A DNA stretch of 64,000 nt from Streptomyces tateyamensis (GCF_003205575.1 NZ_PYBW01000155.1:22465-86464); one strand, 5' to 3'. Shown: positions 23,176 through 32,444, counted from the stretch's first letter. Translations and numbers: made by a program. Notes: generated from the sequence alone by a model not told the origin.

Positions 23176-26070
23176 TCAGGACTTGTGCTCGGCCGCCACC
23201 GCGGCGTTGATCGCGTCCTGCAGCGCCTTCTGGGCGTTGCCGTAGGCCGTCCAGTCACCCGCCTTGAGCGCGTTCTGGCTGTCGCCGTAGGCCTTCTGGA
23301 TGTCGTCCAGCGCTTTCTGCAGCGCCGGGTCGGTGGTGGCCCCGCCGCTCGGCGGCGTGGTGGTCCCGCCGCCGGCGGGCGGGGTCGTGGTGCCCCCGCC
23401 GCTGGGCACCGTCCCGGTGGCCCCGGGCGCCGAGCCGAGCACACTGGTCAGCGCCTGCCCCAGGGTGTTCTCGAAGGCCACCTTGTCGTTGCCGTAGACC
23501 GCCAGCACCTTCTGCAGCACCGGGTAGTTGGCCCCGCGCCCCTTGACGTACACCGGCTCCACGTTGAGGAACCCGCCGCCGACCGGCAGCGTGAGCAGGT
23601 TGCCGTACTCCACGTCGGCGTCGCTGCCGTTCTTCAGCAGGGTCAGCTGCGGGGCCACCGCCTGGTTGGAGTTGAACTGCGACTGGACCAGTTTGGGGCC
23701 GAGCGTCTTGCTGTCGCTGGGCACCTTGAGGATCCGGATCTTCCCGTAGTCCGGGCCCGGATCGGCGTCCACCGCCATGAAGGCCGCCAGGTTGTCCCGG
23801 GTGGCCGGCACGAAGGTGCTGGTCAGCGAGAAGGTGCTGGCCGCCTGGTCCGGCATCCGCAGTGTCAGGTAGTACGGCGGCTGCGCCTGGCCCCGGTCGT
23901 TGGTCGGGTCGACCGGGACCTGCCAGATGTCCGTCCCGTTGAAGAAGGAGTTCGGGTCGGTCATGTGGTACATCCCCAGCAGGTCGCGCTGCACCTTGAA
24001 CAGGTCCTGCGGGTAGCGCAGGTGCGGCAGCAGCGCGGCCGGGATCGAGCTGCGCGGCTCGACCGTGCCGGGGAAGGCCTTCATCCAGGTCTTCAGCACC
24101 GGGTCCTGGTCGTCCCACTGGTACAGCGTCACCTCGCCGGTGTACGCGTCCACCGTGGCCTTGACCGAGTTGCGGATGTAGTTGACCTGGTTCGACGCGG
24201 TCAGCACGCCGCCGCGCTGGCTGGTCAGCGAGTCCTTGGTGACGTCGCCCAGCGGGGTCTTGGAGGAGAACGGGTAGCCGTCCGAGGTGGTATAGCCGTC
24301 CAGCACCCAGGTGATCCGGCCGTTCTGCACCACCGGGTAGGCGTCGCCGTCGATCGCCAGCCAGGGCGCGACCTTCTCCACCCGCTCCTTGGGGGTGCGG
24401 TCGTAGAGCACCCGGGCGCCGTTGCCGATCGCGCCGGAGTAGAGGATCTGCGGCTCGCTGAACTTGACCGCGTAAGCCGCCCTGGTGATCGGGTTGGCCA
24501 GCGAGACGCCGCTGCCGCCCTGGTACTGGTAGGTCTTGTCGCCGCCGTCCGCGGTGTAGTCGATCTCCTGGTTGGTGCCGCCGACGATCGAGTAGGTGCC
24601 GGTGTTCTCGCCGTAGTAGATCCGCTGCTCGTAGTCGCCCAGGGTGCCGGTGGCGGGCAGGCCGGACTCGGTGAAGACCGGCTGGCCCTTGTCGTTGACC
24701 TGGTTGCCCTTGGCCGAGACTGCCCCGTACCCGTGGGTGTACTTGAAGTGGTCGTTGATCCAGTTGCGCTGCTGCACCCCGGAGAGGTCCAGCTCGCGCA
24801 GGCCGATCACGGTGTCCTGCACGCCCTGCGGGGTGTTGTACCGGTCCACGTCCAGGGTGTTCGGGAAGCCGTAGTACGAGCGCTGCTGCTCGACCTGCTC
24901 GAAGGTGGGCGAGACGATGTTCGGGTCCAGCAGCCGGATGTCCGCGATGGTCTGCGCGTCCGGGCCCAGCGCCGCCGCGTCGGTCGAGCCGTTCGGGCTG
25001 TACTGCTGGGTCTGGCTGTCCGCGATCCCGTAGGCCTGCCTGGTCGCGTCGATGTTCTTCTTCAGGTACGGCGCCTCCTTGGCCTGCTCGTTCGGCTTGA
25101 CCTGGAACTGCTGCACGATCGCCGGGTAGAGCCCGCCGATCAGCACCGCCGACAGCGCCATCAGGCCGAAGCCGATCAGCGCCGGGGCCCAGGTGCGCCG
25201 CACCGGGGTGAGGAAGAAGAGCACCGCGCAGATCAGCGCCACGCAGAACAGGATGGTCTTGGCCGGCAGGTAGGCGTTGGCGTCCACGAAGCGCAGCCCG
25301 GTGTAGCCGTCAACGCCCTTGTAGGCGCCGGTCTTCACCGCCAGCGCGTACCGGTCCAGCCAGTACGCCACCGCCTTCAGCAGCACGAACACGCCCAGCA
25401 GCACCGCCAGGTGGCCCTGCGCCCCGACGCTGGCCCGCCGCCCGGGACCCTGCAGCCGCAGCCCCCCGTACAGGTAGTGCACCAGCAGCGCGGCGATCAG
25501 CGAGACCACCACCGTGCTGAACGCGAAGCCCAGCAGGAACTCGTACCAGGGCAGGTCGAAGGCGTAGAAGGCGACGTCCCGGTGGAACTGGCTGTCCTTC
25601 ACGCCGAACTGGGTGGCGTTGGTCCACAGCAGCCACAGCCGCCACTGGCCGGCCGCCGCGGCGCCCGCGACCAGGCCGACCAGCAGCGAGACGCCGATCA
25701 GCAGCCACTTGCGGAACGGCGCGATGCCCATCCGGTACCGGTCCAGGCTCTGCTGCTCCACCGACATCGCCGACAGCGGCGGCCGCAGCCGGTGGGCCAG
25801 CCAGATGTTCGCGCCGGTGAACAGCGCCATCAGCAGCCCGAACACGGCGAACAGGCCCAGCTTGGTCCACAGCTGGGTGCGGAACACCCCGGAGTAGTGC
25901 ACCGACCTGAACCAGAGCCAGTCCGTCCAGAACCCGGAGAAGAGCACGAAGGCCAGGAAGAGCAGCGCCAGTACGCCCAGGGTCAGCAGCAGCACCCGGG
26001 CACGGCGGGAGGGCGGTCCGACCCTCGGACGGTACGCCGGACCTTCACGGTCGGGCATCTGGAAGACCAA
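23176..26070 (-). CDS. UPF0182 family integral membrane protein
   Basis: A 964-residue protein matching the UPF0182/COG1615 family: a cytoplasmic basic N-terminus, seven or so transmembrane helices in residues ~25-330 (VLLLTLGVLALLFLAFVLFSG, WLLIGVSLLVGLVAGAAAAG, TILFCVALICAVLFFLTPV and others), then a ~500-residue extracytoplasmic domain (LKKNIDATRQAYGI, YGFPNTLDVDRY, WINDHFKYTHGYG), and a Gly/Pro/Thr-rich C-terminal tail with three GGGTTTPP-like units. The function is unknown. TTG 26070 is chosen because AGAGG sits 7 bases upstream; ATG 26058 is 4 codons further in but lacks a spaced site. M. tuberculosis Rv3193c, from memory, is the homolog and also sits beside a PDZ-Lon gene. Confidence 0.9.
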   Translation of the reverse strand: MVFQMPDREGPAYRPRVGPPSRRARVLLLTLGVLALLFLAFVLFSGFWTDWLWFRSVHYSGVFRTQLWTKLGLFAVFGLLMALFTGANIWLAHRLRPPLSAMSVEQQSLDRYRMGIAPFRKWLLIGVSLLVGLVAGAAAAGQWRLWLLWTNATQFGVKDSQFHRDVAFYAFDLPWYEFLLGFAFSTVVVSLIAALLVHYLYGGLRLQGPGRRASVGAQGHLAVLLGVFVLLKAVAYWLDRYALAVKTGAYKGVDGYTGLRFVDANAYLPAKTILFCVALICAVLFFLTPVRRTWAPALIGFGLMALSAVLIGGLYPAIVQQFQVKPNEQAKEAPYLKKNIDATRQAYGIADSQTQQYSPNGSTDAAALGPDAQTIADIRLLDPNIVSPTFEQVEQQRSYYGFPNTLDVDRYNTPQGVQDTVIGLRELDLSGVQQRNWINDHFKYTHGYGAVSAKGNQVNDKGQPVFTESGLPATGTLGDYEQRIYYGENTGTYSIVGGTNQEIDYTADGGDKTYQYQGGSGVSLANPITRAAYAVKFSEPQILYSGAIGNGARVLYDRTPKERVEKVAPWLAIDGDAYPVVQNGRITWVLDGYTTSDGYPFSSKTPLGDVTKDSLTSQRGGVLTASNQVNYIRNSVKATVDAYTGEVTLYQWDDQDPVLKTWMKAFPGTVEPRSSIPAALLPHLRYPQDLFKVQRDLLGMYHMTDPNSFFNGTDIWQVPVDPTNDRGQAQPPYYLTLRMPDQAASTFSLTSTFVPATRDNLAAFMAVDADPGPDYGKIRILKVPSDSKTLGPKLVQSQFNSNQAVAPQLTLLKNGSDADVEYGNLLTLPVGGGFLNVEPVYVKGRGANYPVLQKVLAVYGNDKVAFENTLGQALTSVLGSAPGATGTVPSGGGTTTPPAGGGTTTPPSGGATTDPALQKALDDIQKAYGDSQNALKAGDWTAYGNAQKALQDAINAAVAAEHKS

Positions 26071-26230
26071 GGCGGCACCTCTGCGGGAGTGGGGCGGACG
26101 GCGCACGGCGCCGGCGGACCGGCGGCCCACCAGAGCAACTTAACCGCCCGTCCGCCTGGTTCCCACCCACCCCCGCGCACTGCGGCCCCGCCCGCGACCC
26201 GGGGCGCCCCCGACATGTGAGGATGGGGCC

Positions 26231-26797
26231 ATGTCCGAAGCCCCTGACACCGCCGCCCAGGCCGCCGGCCTGCCGCCGGCCGCCAGCCCCCTCACCCGCG
26301 CCGCCCTGGAGATCGACGAGTACTCCGCCGGTCTCGGCTGGGACCAGCCCGCCCGCCTGTTCGCCCTGGTCGACAGCGCCCGGCTGCGCCGCACCGACCC
26401 CAAGGTGGCCAGGCAGTTGGGGCTGGAGGCCGCGCCGGAGGGCGAGCTGACCCCGGTCCTGCAGGACGAACTGCCCGACGGCATGGCGCTGGACGAGTTC
26501 CTCGGCACCATCGCCTGGCCGGACGCGGTCACCGGCTGCGCGCTGGTGGTGGAGCGGCTGATGCTCCCGCCGGGTGCCGAGAAGAGCCGGCCGGCCAACG
26601 CCAGCGAGGCGCAGATCGCCGAGTGGGTGGCCAACCACCCCAGCCGCCAGGAGGTCCGGATTACCGCCGCGGTGCTGCGCGACGGGAAGAAGGAGACGGC
26701 GCTGCGGCTGCGGGAGAAGGACCTGGCCCGCGAGGTGCTGACCGGTCCCGAGCTGGTCCCGGGGCTGACCAAGGCGCTGCTGGCGACGTTCTCCTGA
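26231..26797 (+). CDS. PPA1309-family protein
   Basis: A 188-residue soluble protein of a conserved actinobacterial family (PPA1309) of unknown function. Recognisable segments are ALEIDEYSAGLGWDQPARLFALVDSARL, LDEFLGTIAWPDAVTGCALVVERLMLPP and ITAAVLRDGKKETALRLREKD. No catalytic motif is evident. The gene is divergent from UPF0182 and convergent with the PDZ-Lon gene, 13 bases apart. The family tends to sit between these two genes in actinomycetes, which suggests an envelope-related role, but that is inference. Confidence 0.85.
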   Translation: MSEAPDTAAQAAGLPPAASPLTRAALEIDEYSAGLGWDQPARLFALVDSARLRRTDPKVARQLGLEAAPEGELTPVLQDELPDGMALDEFLGTIAWPDAVTGCALVVERLMLPPGAEKSRPANASEAQIAEWVANHPSRQEVRITAAVLRDGKKETALRLREKDLAREVLTGPELVPGLTKALLATFS

Positions 26798-26810
26798 GCC
26801 TGACGACCGG

Positions 26811-27872
26811 TCAGTGCGCCGGGCAGGACGGCAGTGCCGCGTCCTGTCCGGCCCGGACCTGGCCCAGTGCCTTGAGTGCGTCGTCGAGCGTGTCCACCTT
26901 GATCAGCCGCAGCCCGGACGGGGTGTCCCGGCTCGCCTCGTCGCAGTTGTCGCTCGGGGTGAAGAAGTAGCGCGCGCCGGCCTCGCGGGCGGCGATCACC
27001 TTCATCGAGATGCCGCCGATCGGGCCGACCTTGCCGTCGTCGTCGATCGTTCCGGTGCCGGCCACGAACTTGCCGCCGGTCAGGTCGGTCGGGGTCAGCT
27101 TGTCCACGATGCCGAGCGCGAACATCAGCCCGGCGCTCGGCCCGCCGACGTCCTGCAGCCCGATGTCCACGGTGAACGGGAAGGTGTGCGAGGTCCCGGG
27201 CACGATGCCGACCATCGCCCGGTCGGCGTCCGGCGCCTTGGCGGTGACGATCGGCACGTCCTTGTGCGCCGAGCCGTCCTTGGGCGCGACGGTGAAGACC
27301 ACCGTGTCGCCCGGCTTCTTCTTGGACACCAGCGGGGCCACCTGGGCGGCCGTGGTGACCTGGGCGCCGTCCACCGCGAGGAGCTGGTCGCCCGGATGCA
27401 GCTTGCCGTCGGCCGGGGCGCCGTCCACCACGCTGGAGACGATCACCTTGCTGCCCACCTGGTGGCCGAGCTGGGTCAGCGCGGCGGTCTTGGCGCTGTC
27501 CTGGGAGCTGGCGAAGTCCTGGGCGTTCTGCTGCTGGGACTGCTGCTCGGTCTCGCCCTTGGGGTAGATGGTGTCGTGCGGCACCACCAACTGGTCGTTG
27601 CGCAGCCAGCCGACCACCACCGAGACCAGGCTCGGCTCGTAGTTGGCGCCGGTGACCTGAACCGTGGTCATGTTCAGGTGGCCGGTGGTCGGGTAGGTGG
27701 TCGCCCCGGAGACGCTGATCACCGGGGTGCCGCTCTTGTCCTGGGCGCCCAGCGTGTTGTAGGTCGGCCCGGGGCTCAGCTGGGTGTAGGGCACCGGCAG
27801 CAGCACGGAGACGCAGAGCAGCGCTATGAGCGTGAGGGTCGCGGCGAGCATCGTCGCAGAGCGGCGTGGCAT
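26811..27872 (-). CDS. Membrane-anchored PDZ-domain S16 (Lon-like) serine protease
   Basis: A 353-residue YlbL-like protease. One N-terminal membrane anchor (TMLAATLTLIALLCVSVLLPV) is followed by an extracytoplasmic segment, a PDZ domain at ~150-220 (SSVVDGAPADGKLHPGDQLLAVDG), and a Lon proteolytic domain at ~245-345 carrying the Ser of DVGGPSAGLMFAL and the Lys of GGISMKVIAAREAG as a Ser-Lys dyad. There is no AAA+ module. ATG 27872 is chosen over an upstream in-frame ATG because it begins MPRRSATM directly before the anchor. Substrates are unknown. It converges on the PPA1309 gene. Confidence 0.92.
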   Translation of the reverse strand: MPRRSATMLAATLTLIALLCVSVLLPVPYTQLSPGPTYNTLGAQDKSGTPVISVSGATTYPTTGHLNMTTVQVTGANYEPSLVSVVVGWLRNDQLVVPHDTIYPKGETEQQSQQQNAQDFASSQDSAKTAALTQLGHQVGSKVIVSSVVDGAPADGKLHPGDQLLAVDGAQVTTAAQVAPLVSKKKPGDTVVFTVAPKDGSAHKDVPIVTAKAPDADRAMVGIVPGTSHTFPFTVDIGLQDVGGPSAGLMFALGIVDKLTPTDLTGGKFVAGTGTIDDDGKVGPIGGISMKVIAAREAGARYFFTPSDNCDEASRDTPSGLRLIKVDTLDDALKALGQVRAGQDAALPSCPAH

Positions 27873-27914
27873 GCCACGACAGTACGGGACCCGGTCCACC
27901 GCGCGCCCGCCGGG

Positions 27915-28097
27915 TCAGTGCCCGTCCGGCACCCGGTGGCTGCCGGTGCTGCGCTCCATCGCCGCCAGGAAACGCTCGTGCTCGGCGAGCGAGGCACCGT
28001 CCCCCGTCGCCCTCCGCGGGCGGGCGGCCCAGGCCGCCCAGAGGACGGCGATCACCCCCGCCACGACGGGGATCCCCAACCAGGCCAGCGCTGCCAT
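27915..28097 (-). CDS. Small single-pass membrane protein
   Basis: A 60-residue protein: one N-terminal transmembrane helix (MAALAWLGIPVVAGVIAVLWAAWAARP) and a short charged cytoplasmic tail (GASLAEHERFLAAMERS). GGGAGGACGGAC precedes the ATG, a good ribosome-binding site. From memory, similar short proteins sit at this place in Streptomyces genomes. No function is known. It ends 42 bases before the PDZ-Lon start and may be co-transcribed with it. Confidence 0.75.
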   Translation of the reverse strand: MAALAWLGIPVVAGVIAVLWAAWAARPRRATGDGASLAEHERFLAAMERSTGSHRVPDGH

Positions 28098-28259
28098 GTC
28101 CGTCCTCCCAGTTCGTCGTGCCTATCAGCACATTAACCGCCCGCAGACAGAACGGTGCTGAGGCCATCCGGGTTACGGCGAGTCAGCCACTGCCACTCGG
28201 CGGGCGCATTCGTATGCCCGGTTGGGCCGAACGGTACCCCGGGGCGGCCTGACGGGGGA

Positions 28260-28694
28260 TCAGCAGGCGCCGACCCACTCCTCGTCGCCGTCGGTGAAGA
28301 CCTGGTGCTTCCAGATCGGCACCTCGTGCTTGAGGTCGTCGATCAGCTTGCGGGCCGCCGCGAAGGCCTCGCCGCGGTGCGGGCAGGAGACCGCGACGAT
28401 CACCGCGGTGTCCCCGATGGCCAGCCGGCCGACCCGGTGCACCGCGGCCAGCGCCCGCACCGGGAAGTCCGCGACCACCTTCTCGGCGATCCGGCGCATC
28501 TCCTGCTCGGCGCTGGGGTGGCAGCTGTACTCCAGTGCGGCGACCGACTTGCCGCCGTCGTGGTCGCGGACGGTGCCGACGAAGAGCGTGGTGCCGCCGG
28601 CCGCGTCGTCACCGACCGCCGCGTGGACCTCGTCCAGCGAGAGCGGGGTCTCGCGGATCGCGAGCAGGCGGATGGGATCGTGGTTCTCGGACAT
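28260..28694 (-). CDS. moaE: Molybdopterin synthase catalytic (large) subunit
   Basis: A 144-residue MoaE. It transfers sulfur from thiocarboxylated MoaD to precursor Z to make molybdopterin. Family features: GGTTLFVGTVRDHDGGKSV near residue 35, YSCHPSAEQEMRRIA, VHRVGRLAIGD, and HRGEAFAAARKLIDDLKHEVPIWKHQ with the conserved active-site Lys residues. ATG 28694 is preceded by GGAG. No moaD or other moa gene is adjacent. moeZ, which activates sulfur-carrier proteins, lies 32 kb away in the window. Confidence 0.93.
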   Translation of the reverse strand: MSENHDPIRLLAIRETPLSLDEVHAAVGDDAAGGTTLFVGTVRDHDGGKSVAALEYSCHPSAEQEMRRIAEKVVADFPVRALAAVHRVGRLAIGDTAVIVAVSCPHRGEAFAAARKLIDDLKHEVPIWKHQVFTDGDEEWVGAC

Positions 28695-28784
28695 GCTCCA
28701 ATGATCCGCCATCGGCGGGCCGGACCGGCAATTGTCGAAGTGTCCAAGCCCAGGGCCGCGCAACCGCCCGGGCTCCGGAGGGAC

Positions 28785-28860
28785 CAGGACGGCGCTTGCA
28801 GGCCGGGCAAGGACCGGCGGCGCTCGCGGGCCGGATCAGAACCGGCGGCGCTTGCGGGCC
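28785..28860. repeat. Short tandem repeats, ~28-bp period, at the 3' end of the epimerase gene
   Basis: A 20-base segment (28841-28860, the last codons of the epimerase gene) is repeated with one change at 28813-28832 and, degraded, at 28785-28804. Spacing is 28 bases in both cases. It looks like a local duplication of the gene's tail into the downstream spacer. Confidence 0.55.
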
Positions 28861-29984
28861 CGGCGCACCAGCGCCGCGGTGCCCACCAGCGCGACCGTGG
28901 CCCCTGCCGCGCCCAGGCTGGTGGCGGCCTCCTTGCCGCCCAGGCGCCGCCCGGCCACCGCGTGCTTGCCCGCCACCTGGGCCAGCAGTTCGGCCAGCAC
29001 CTCCTCGTTGCCGTACTTCGGCCGCCAGCCCGCCTCGTGCAGCCGGCTGCCGGAGACCACCCAGGGGTACATGGTGTACGCCAGGTCGCCGGCCGGCGCC
29101 GGGGTCAGCCCGAGCCGGTGCAGCCGGGCCGCGGTACCCAGGGCCAGCGAGGCGGGCAGCTCCATCCGGCGGATCCCGGACAGCTCCTCCACCTCCTCCT
29201 GCTCCAGCCAGCCGTCGCAGCCCACCGTGACCTCGCCCTCGACCAGGCCGAGCGCCGCGTACTCCAGCGCACTGGCCAGGTCGTCCAGGTGGCAGAACTG
29301 CCAGCACGGCCGGGAACCGGCCACCACCAGCAGCCGGGGCGCCTCGAAGTGCCTGGTCAGCACGGTGTCCACGCCGGGGCCGACCACCACGGCCGGGCGC
29401 AGCACGGTGACCTGCAGGCCCGGGTGGGCCCGGGGCACCCGGCGGGCCAGCCGCTCGATCTCCAGCAGGTCGCCGACCAGGCTGGCCTCCTCGGTGGCCC
29501 GCAGCTCGCCGTCCTCGGCCAGCGGCACCTCGTTGTCCGGCAGCGCGCCGTAGACCATGGCCGAGGTGCACAGCACCACCCGGGGCACCCCGGCGGCCGC
29601 AGCCGCCGTGACCACCGTCTGCGCCCCGCGCACGTTGTAGGCACTGCGGGTGCGCGGGTCGGCCTCCATCCCGAAGTCCATCGCCAGGTGCACCACCACG
29701 TCGGCCCCGCGCAGCCGCTCGGCCACCGCCGGGTCGCGCACGTCCAGCACCCGCCACTGCACCCCGGAGGCCTCGCCGCGCCGGTCGTCGATCGCCAGCA
29801 CCTTGCGCACGCCGGGCGACTCGACCAACCGGGCCACCAGCCGGGCGCCGAGCACGCCGGCCGCGCCCGTGACGGCGACGGTGAGCGGTCGGCCGCCGTA
29901 GGCTGGGGGCGCGGACCCGGGCGCCACCTGGGCCTGGTCGCCTCCGGTCAGCCCAGAGCGAACGTCCGAAGGCGGGGAACTCAC
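28836..29984 (-). CDS. NAD-dependent epimerase/dehydratase family protein (extended SDR)
   Basis: A 382-residue extended short-chain dehydrogenase-like protein. The N-terminal Rossmann motif VTGAAGVLGARLVARL lies near residue 40 (GxxGxxG), with NVRGAQTVVTAAAAAGVPRVV and TSAMVYGALPDN further on. The usual YxxxK catalytic pair is not clear, so it may bind a dinucleotide without epimerase activity. The C-terminus has a hydrophobic stretch (AATSLGAAGATVALVGTAALV) followed by RRARKRRRF, suggesting a C-terminal membrane anchor with a basic cytoplasmic tip. GTG start with GGAGG 7 bases upstream. The substrate is unknown. It is divergent from the DUF2342 metalloprotease gene. Confidence 0.85.
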   Translation of the reverse strand: MSSPPSDVRSGLTGGDQAQVAPGSAPPAYGGRPLTVAVTGAAGVLGARLVARLVESPGVRKVLAIDDRRGEASGVQWRVLDVRDPAVAERLRGADVVVHLAMDFGMEADPRTRSAYNVRGAQTVVTAAAAAGVPRVVLCTSAMVYGALPDNEVPLAEDGELRATEEASLVGDLLEIERLARRVPRAHPGLQVTVLRPAVVVGPGVDTVLTRHFEAPRLLVVAGSRPCWQFCHLDDLASALEYAALGLVEGEVTVGCDGWLEQEEVEELSGIRRMELPASLALGTAARLHRLGLTPAPAGDLAYTMYPWVVSGSRLHEAGWRPKYGNEEVLAELLAQVAGKHAVAGRRLGGKEAATSLGAAGATVALVGTAALVRRARKRRRF

Positions 29985-30159
29985 CGGCGATCCTCCACGG
30001 TTAGCTTAAGTGCGTACGTACGAGTGTCACGTACGGTCCATCCTGCCCGAGGAGAGGGCCCGGCGGTGCACCCGGCGCGGGCGCGCCCGCCCGTCCACTG
30101 TCCTGAAGTTGCTTTCCCGCCACCCGACCAGCGTGACGGCCGACCAGATCGAGGAACCC

Positions 30160-31731
30160 GTGAGCGACCTCCCCTTCGGATTCGGTGTCCCGCCCGAGGA
30201 GCCCGAGGAGGGCAAGGACCAGGGCGAAGGCAAGAAGCACGAACCTCCCCGCGACCAGCCGCAGCAGCCGGACCAGCCCCAGCCGTTCGGCTTCGGCGGG
30301 GCCAACCCGTTCGGCGCGCTGTTCGGGGCCGGCGGTCCGGGCCAGGGCGGCGACAACCCGTTCGCGTCCATGATGGGCGGCCTCAACCCGAACGACCTCG
30401 GCGCCGCCTTCCAGCAGCTGGGCCAGATGCTCTCGTTCGACGGCGGCCCGGTCAACTGGCAGCTGGCCAAGGACATCGCCCGGCAGAGCGTGGTGGCCGA
30501 GCAGCCCGAGGGCCGCACCAAGGACCGCTCGGTCAGCGCTACCGAGCGCTCCGCGGTGGCCGAGGCGGTCCGCCTCGCCGAGCTCTGGCTGGATTCGGTG
30601 ACCGAGTTCCCGTCCTCCTCGGCCACCGCGGTGGCCTGGAGCCGGGCCGAGTGGATCGAGGCCACCCTGCCGGTCTGGCAGGAGCTGGTCGACCCGGTCG
30701 CCGAGCGGGTCGGCAACGCCATGGGCGGCGTGCTGCCCGAGGAGATGCAGGCCATGGCCGGCCCGCTGATGGGCGTGATGCGCTCGATGGGCGGGGCCAT
30801 GTTCGGCACCCAGATCGGCCAGGCGCTGGGCGCGCTGGCCGCCGAGGTGCTCGGCTCCACCGACGTCGGCCTGCCGCTGGCCCCGGCCGGCAAGGCCGCG
30901 CTGCTGCCGCAGAACATCGCCGAGTTCGGCGAGGGCCTGTCCGTCCCCGCCGACGAGGTGCGGCTCTACCTGGCCCTGCGCGAGGCCGCCCACCAGCGGC
31001 TCTTCGCGCACGTGCCGTGGCTGCGGGCGCACCTGTTCGGCGCGGTCGAGGCCTACGCCCGGGGGATCAAGGTGGACACCTCCCGGATGGAGGAGCTGAT
31101 GGGCCGCCTCGACCTGGAGAACCCCGAGGCGCTCCAGGAGGCACTGGGCAACGGCCTGCTGCAGCCCGAGGACACCCCCGAGCAGAAGGCCGCGCTGGCC
31201 CGCCTGGAGACGGCGCTGGCGCTGGTCGAGGGCTGGGTGGACGCGGTGGTGCACGCCGCCGCCGAGCCGCACCTGCCGCAGGCCTCGGCGCTGCGCGAGA
31301 CGCTGCGCCGGCGCCGGGCCACCGGCGGACCGGCCGAGCAGACCTTCGCCACCCTGGTCGGCCTGGAGCTGCGGCCGCGCCGGCTGCGCGACGCCTCCCG
31401 GCTGTGGGCCTCGCTGGCCGACGCGCGCGGCACCGAGGGCCGGGACGCGCTGTGGCAGCACCCCGACATGCTGCCCACGGCGACCGACCTGGACGACCCG
31501 GACGGCTTCGTGCACCGCGGTACCGGGGAGCCGGTCGAGGGCGGCCTGGACTTCGACGCGATCGACCGGCTGCTGGGCGAGGCGGCGCAGGGCGCTGCCG
31601 GCCGCGGTTCGGGGGGCGCCTCCGGCGGCGGTGCGTCCGCTGCCGACGGCGGTGCCTCCGCGTCCGGCGAGGGCGTCGAGGACGCCAAGGGTTCCGGGGA
31701 CGCGGACGGCAAGGACAAGCCCGCTTCATGA
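30160..31731 (+). CDS. Zinc-dependent metalloprotease-like protein (DUF2342)
   Basis: A 523-residue protein. After a Pro/Gln- and Gly-rich N-terminus (~1-90) comes the DUF2342 helical domain (~100-420), with AVAWSRAEWIEATLPVWQELV, MGGVMRSMGGAMFGTQIGQALG-type glycine-rich helices and LALREAAHQRLFAHVPWLRAHL, whose spaced His residues are the presumed zinc site of the family. The C-terminal ~50 residues are low-complexity Gly/Ser/Ala. GTG 30160 is chosen (GAGGAA upstream) because the frame upstream is not protein-like. The stop overlaps the start of the NUDIX gene (ATGA), so the two are coupled. The M. tuberculosis counterpart is Rv3195 (from memory). Biological substrates are unknown. Confidence 0.88.
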   Translation: MSDLPFGFGVPPEEPEEGKDQGEGKKHEPPRDQPQQPDQPQPFGFGGANPFGALFGAGGPGQGGDNPFASMMGGLNPNDLGAAFQQLGQMLSFDGGPVNWQLAKDIARQSVVAEQPEGRTKDRSVSATERSAVAEAVRLAELWLDSVTEFPSSSATAVAWSRAEWIEATLPVWQELVDPVAERVGNAMGGVLPEEMQAMAGPLMGVMRSMGGAMFGTQIGQALGALAAEVLGSTDVGLPLAPAGKAALLPQNIAEFGEGLSVPADEVRLYLALREAAHQRLFAHVPWLRAHLFGAVEAYARGIKVDTSRMEELMGRLDLENPEALQEALGNGLLQPEDTPEQKAALARLETALALVEGWVDAVVHAAAEPHLPQASALRETLRRRRATGGPAEQTFATLVGLELRPRRLRDASRLWASLADARGTEGRDALWQHPDMLPTATDLDDPDGFVHRGTGEPVEGGLDFDAIDRLLGEAAQGAAGRGSGGASGGGASAADGGASASGEGVEDAKGSGDADGKDKPAS

Positions 31732-32300
31732 GCACGCTGCACGAGGACGCGGTCGCGGCGCTGACCGCCTGGGCGCCCGCCGAGGACGACCAGCGCGAGC
31801 TGCGCCGCGACTACCTGGCCCACCTGGCGGATCGTCAGGACGGGTTGTACAAGTCCTGCCTGCCCGCGCACCTGACCGCCAGCGCGCTGGTGGTGGACCC
31901 GGCCGACCGGCGGGTGCTGCTGACCCTGCACCCCAAGGTCGGCCTCTGGCTGCAGATGGGCGGCCACTGCGAGCCCGCCGACGCCACGCTGGGCGCGGCC
32001 GCGCTGCGCGAGGCGGTGGAGGAGTCCGGGATCGCCGGGCTCACGCTGCTGGCGACCGGCGGGGCCGGGCGACCGTCCCCGGTGAAGCTGGACCGGCACC
32101 AGGTGCACTGCACCGGCAAGGACCGGCCGGCCAACACCCACCTGGACGTGCAGTACGTGGCGCTGGCCCCGGCCGGTGCCCGGGAGCTGATCAGCGAGGA
32201 GTCGCTGGACCTGCGCTGGTTCGGCTTCGACGAGCTGCCGGAGCTGACCGACGACTCGGTGCGCCGGCTGGTCGGGCTGGCCCGCGCCCTGGTGGGCTGA
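31728..32300 (+). CDS. NUDIX hydrolase
   Basis: A 190-residue NUDIX hydrolase. The box is GGHCEPADATLGAAALREAVEESGI near residues 78-102, retaining the Gly, the REAVEESG metal-binding core and flanking hydrophobics. NUDIX enzymes cleave nucleoside-diphosphate-linked compounds; this substrate is unknown. The N-terminal ~40 residues are helical (RELRRDYLAHLADRQDG). The ATG overlaps the stop codon of the DUF2342 gene (ATGA). The last codons (...LARALVG) are duplicated downstream in the spacer as part of a tandem repeat. Confidence 0.9.
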   Translation: MSTLHEDAVAALTAWAPAEDDQRELRRDYLAHLADRQDGLYKSCLPAHLTASALVVDPADRRVLLTLHPKVGLWLQMGGHCEPADATLGAAALREAVEESGIAGLTLLATGGAGRPSPVKLDRHQVHCTGKDRPANTHLDVQYVALAPAGARELISEESLDLRWFGFDELPELTDDSVRRLVGLARALVG

Positions 32301-32416
32301 GTACTGACGGGTCGAGGCCTGCTGGGTCGAGGCTTGGGGCTGAGTACTGACGGGTCGAGGCCTGCTGGACCGAGGCCTGGGGCTGAGTACTGGGGCCCGT
32401 GCCCTGGTGGGCTGAG
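32281..32416. repeat. 43-bp tandem repeats with duplicated NUDIX gene end
   Basis: Two complete 43-base units (32294-32336 and 32337-32379, differing at 3 positions) and the start of a third (from 32380) follow the NUDIX stop codon. The 21-base gene end at 32281-32301 recurs at 32396-32416 with one change. Each unit contains TGAGTACTG. The array is non-coding and looks like slippage or unequal duplication. Confidence 0.85.
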
Positions 32417-32444
32417 GCCGCTCGGCGCGGGCCGGGCCGGGGGG

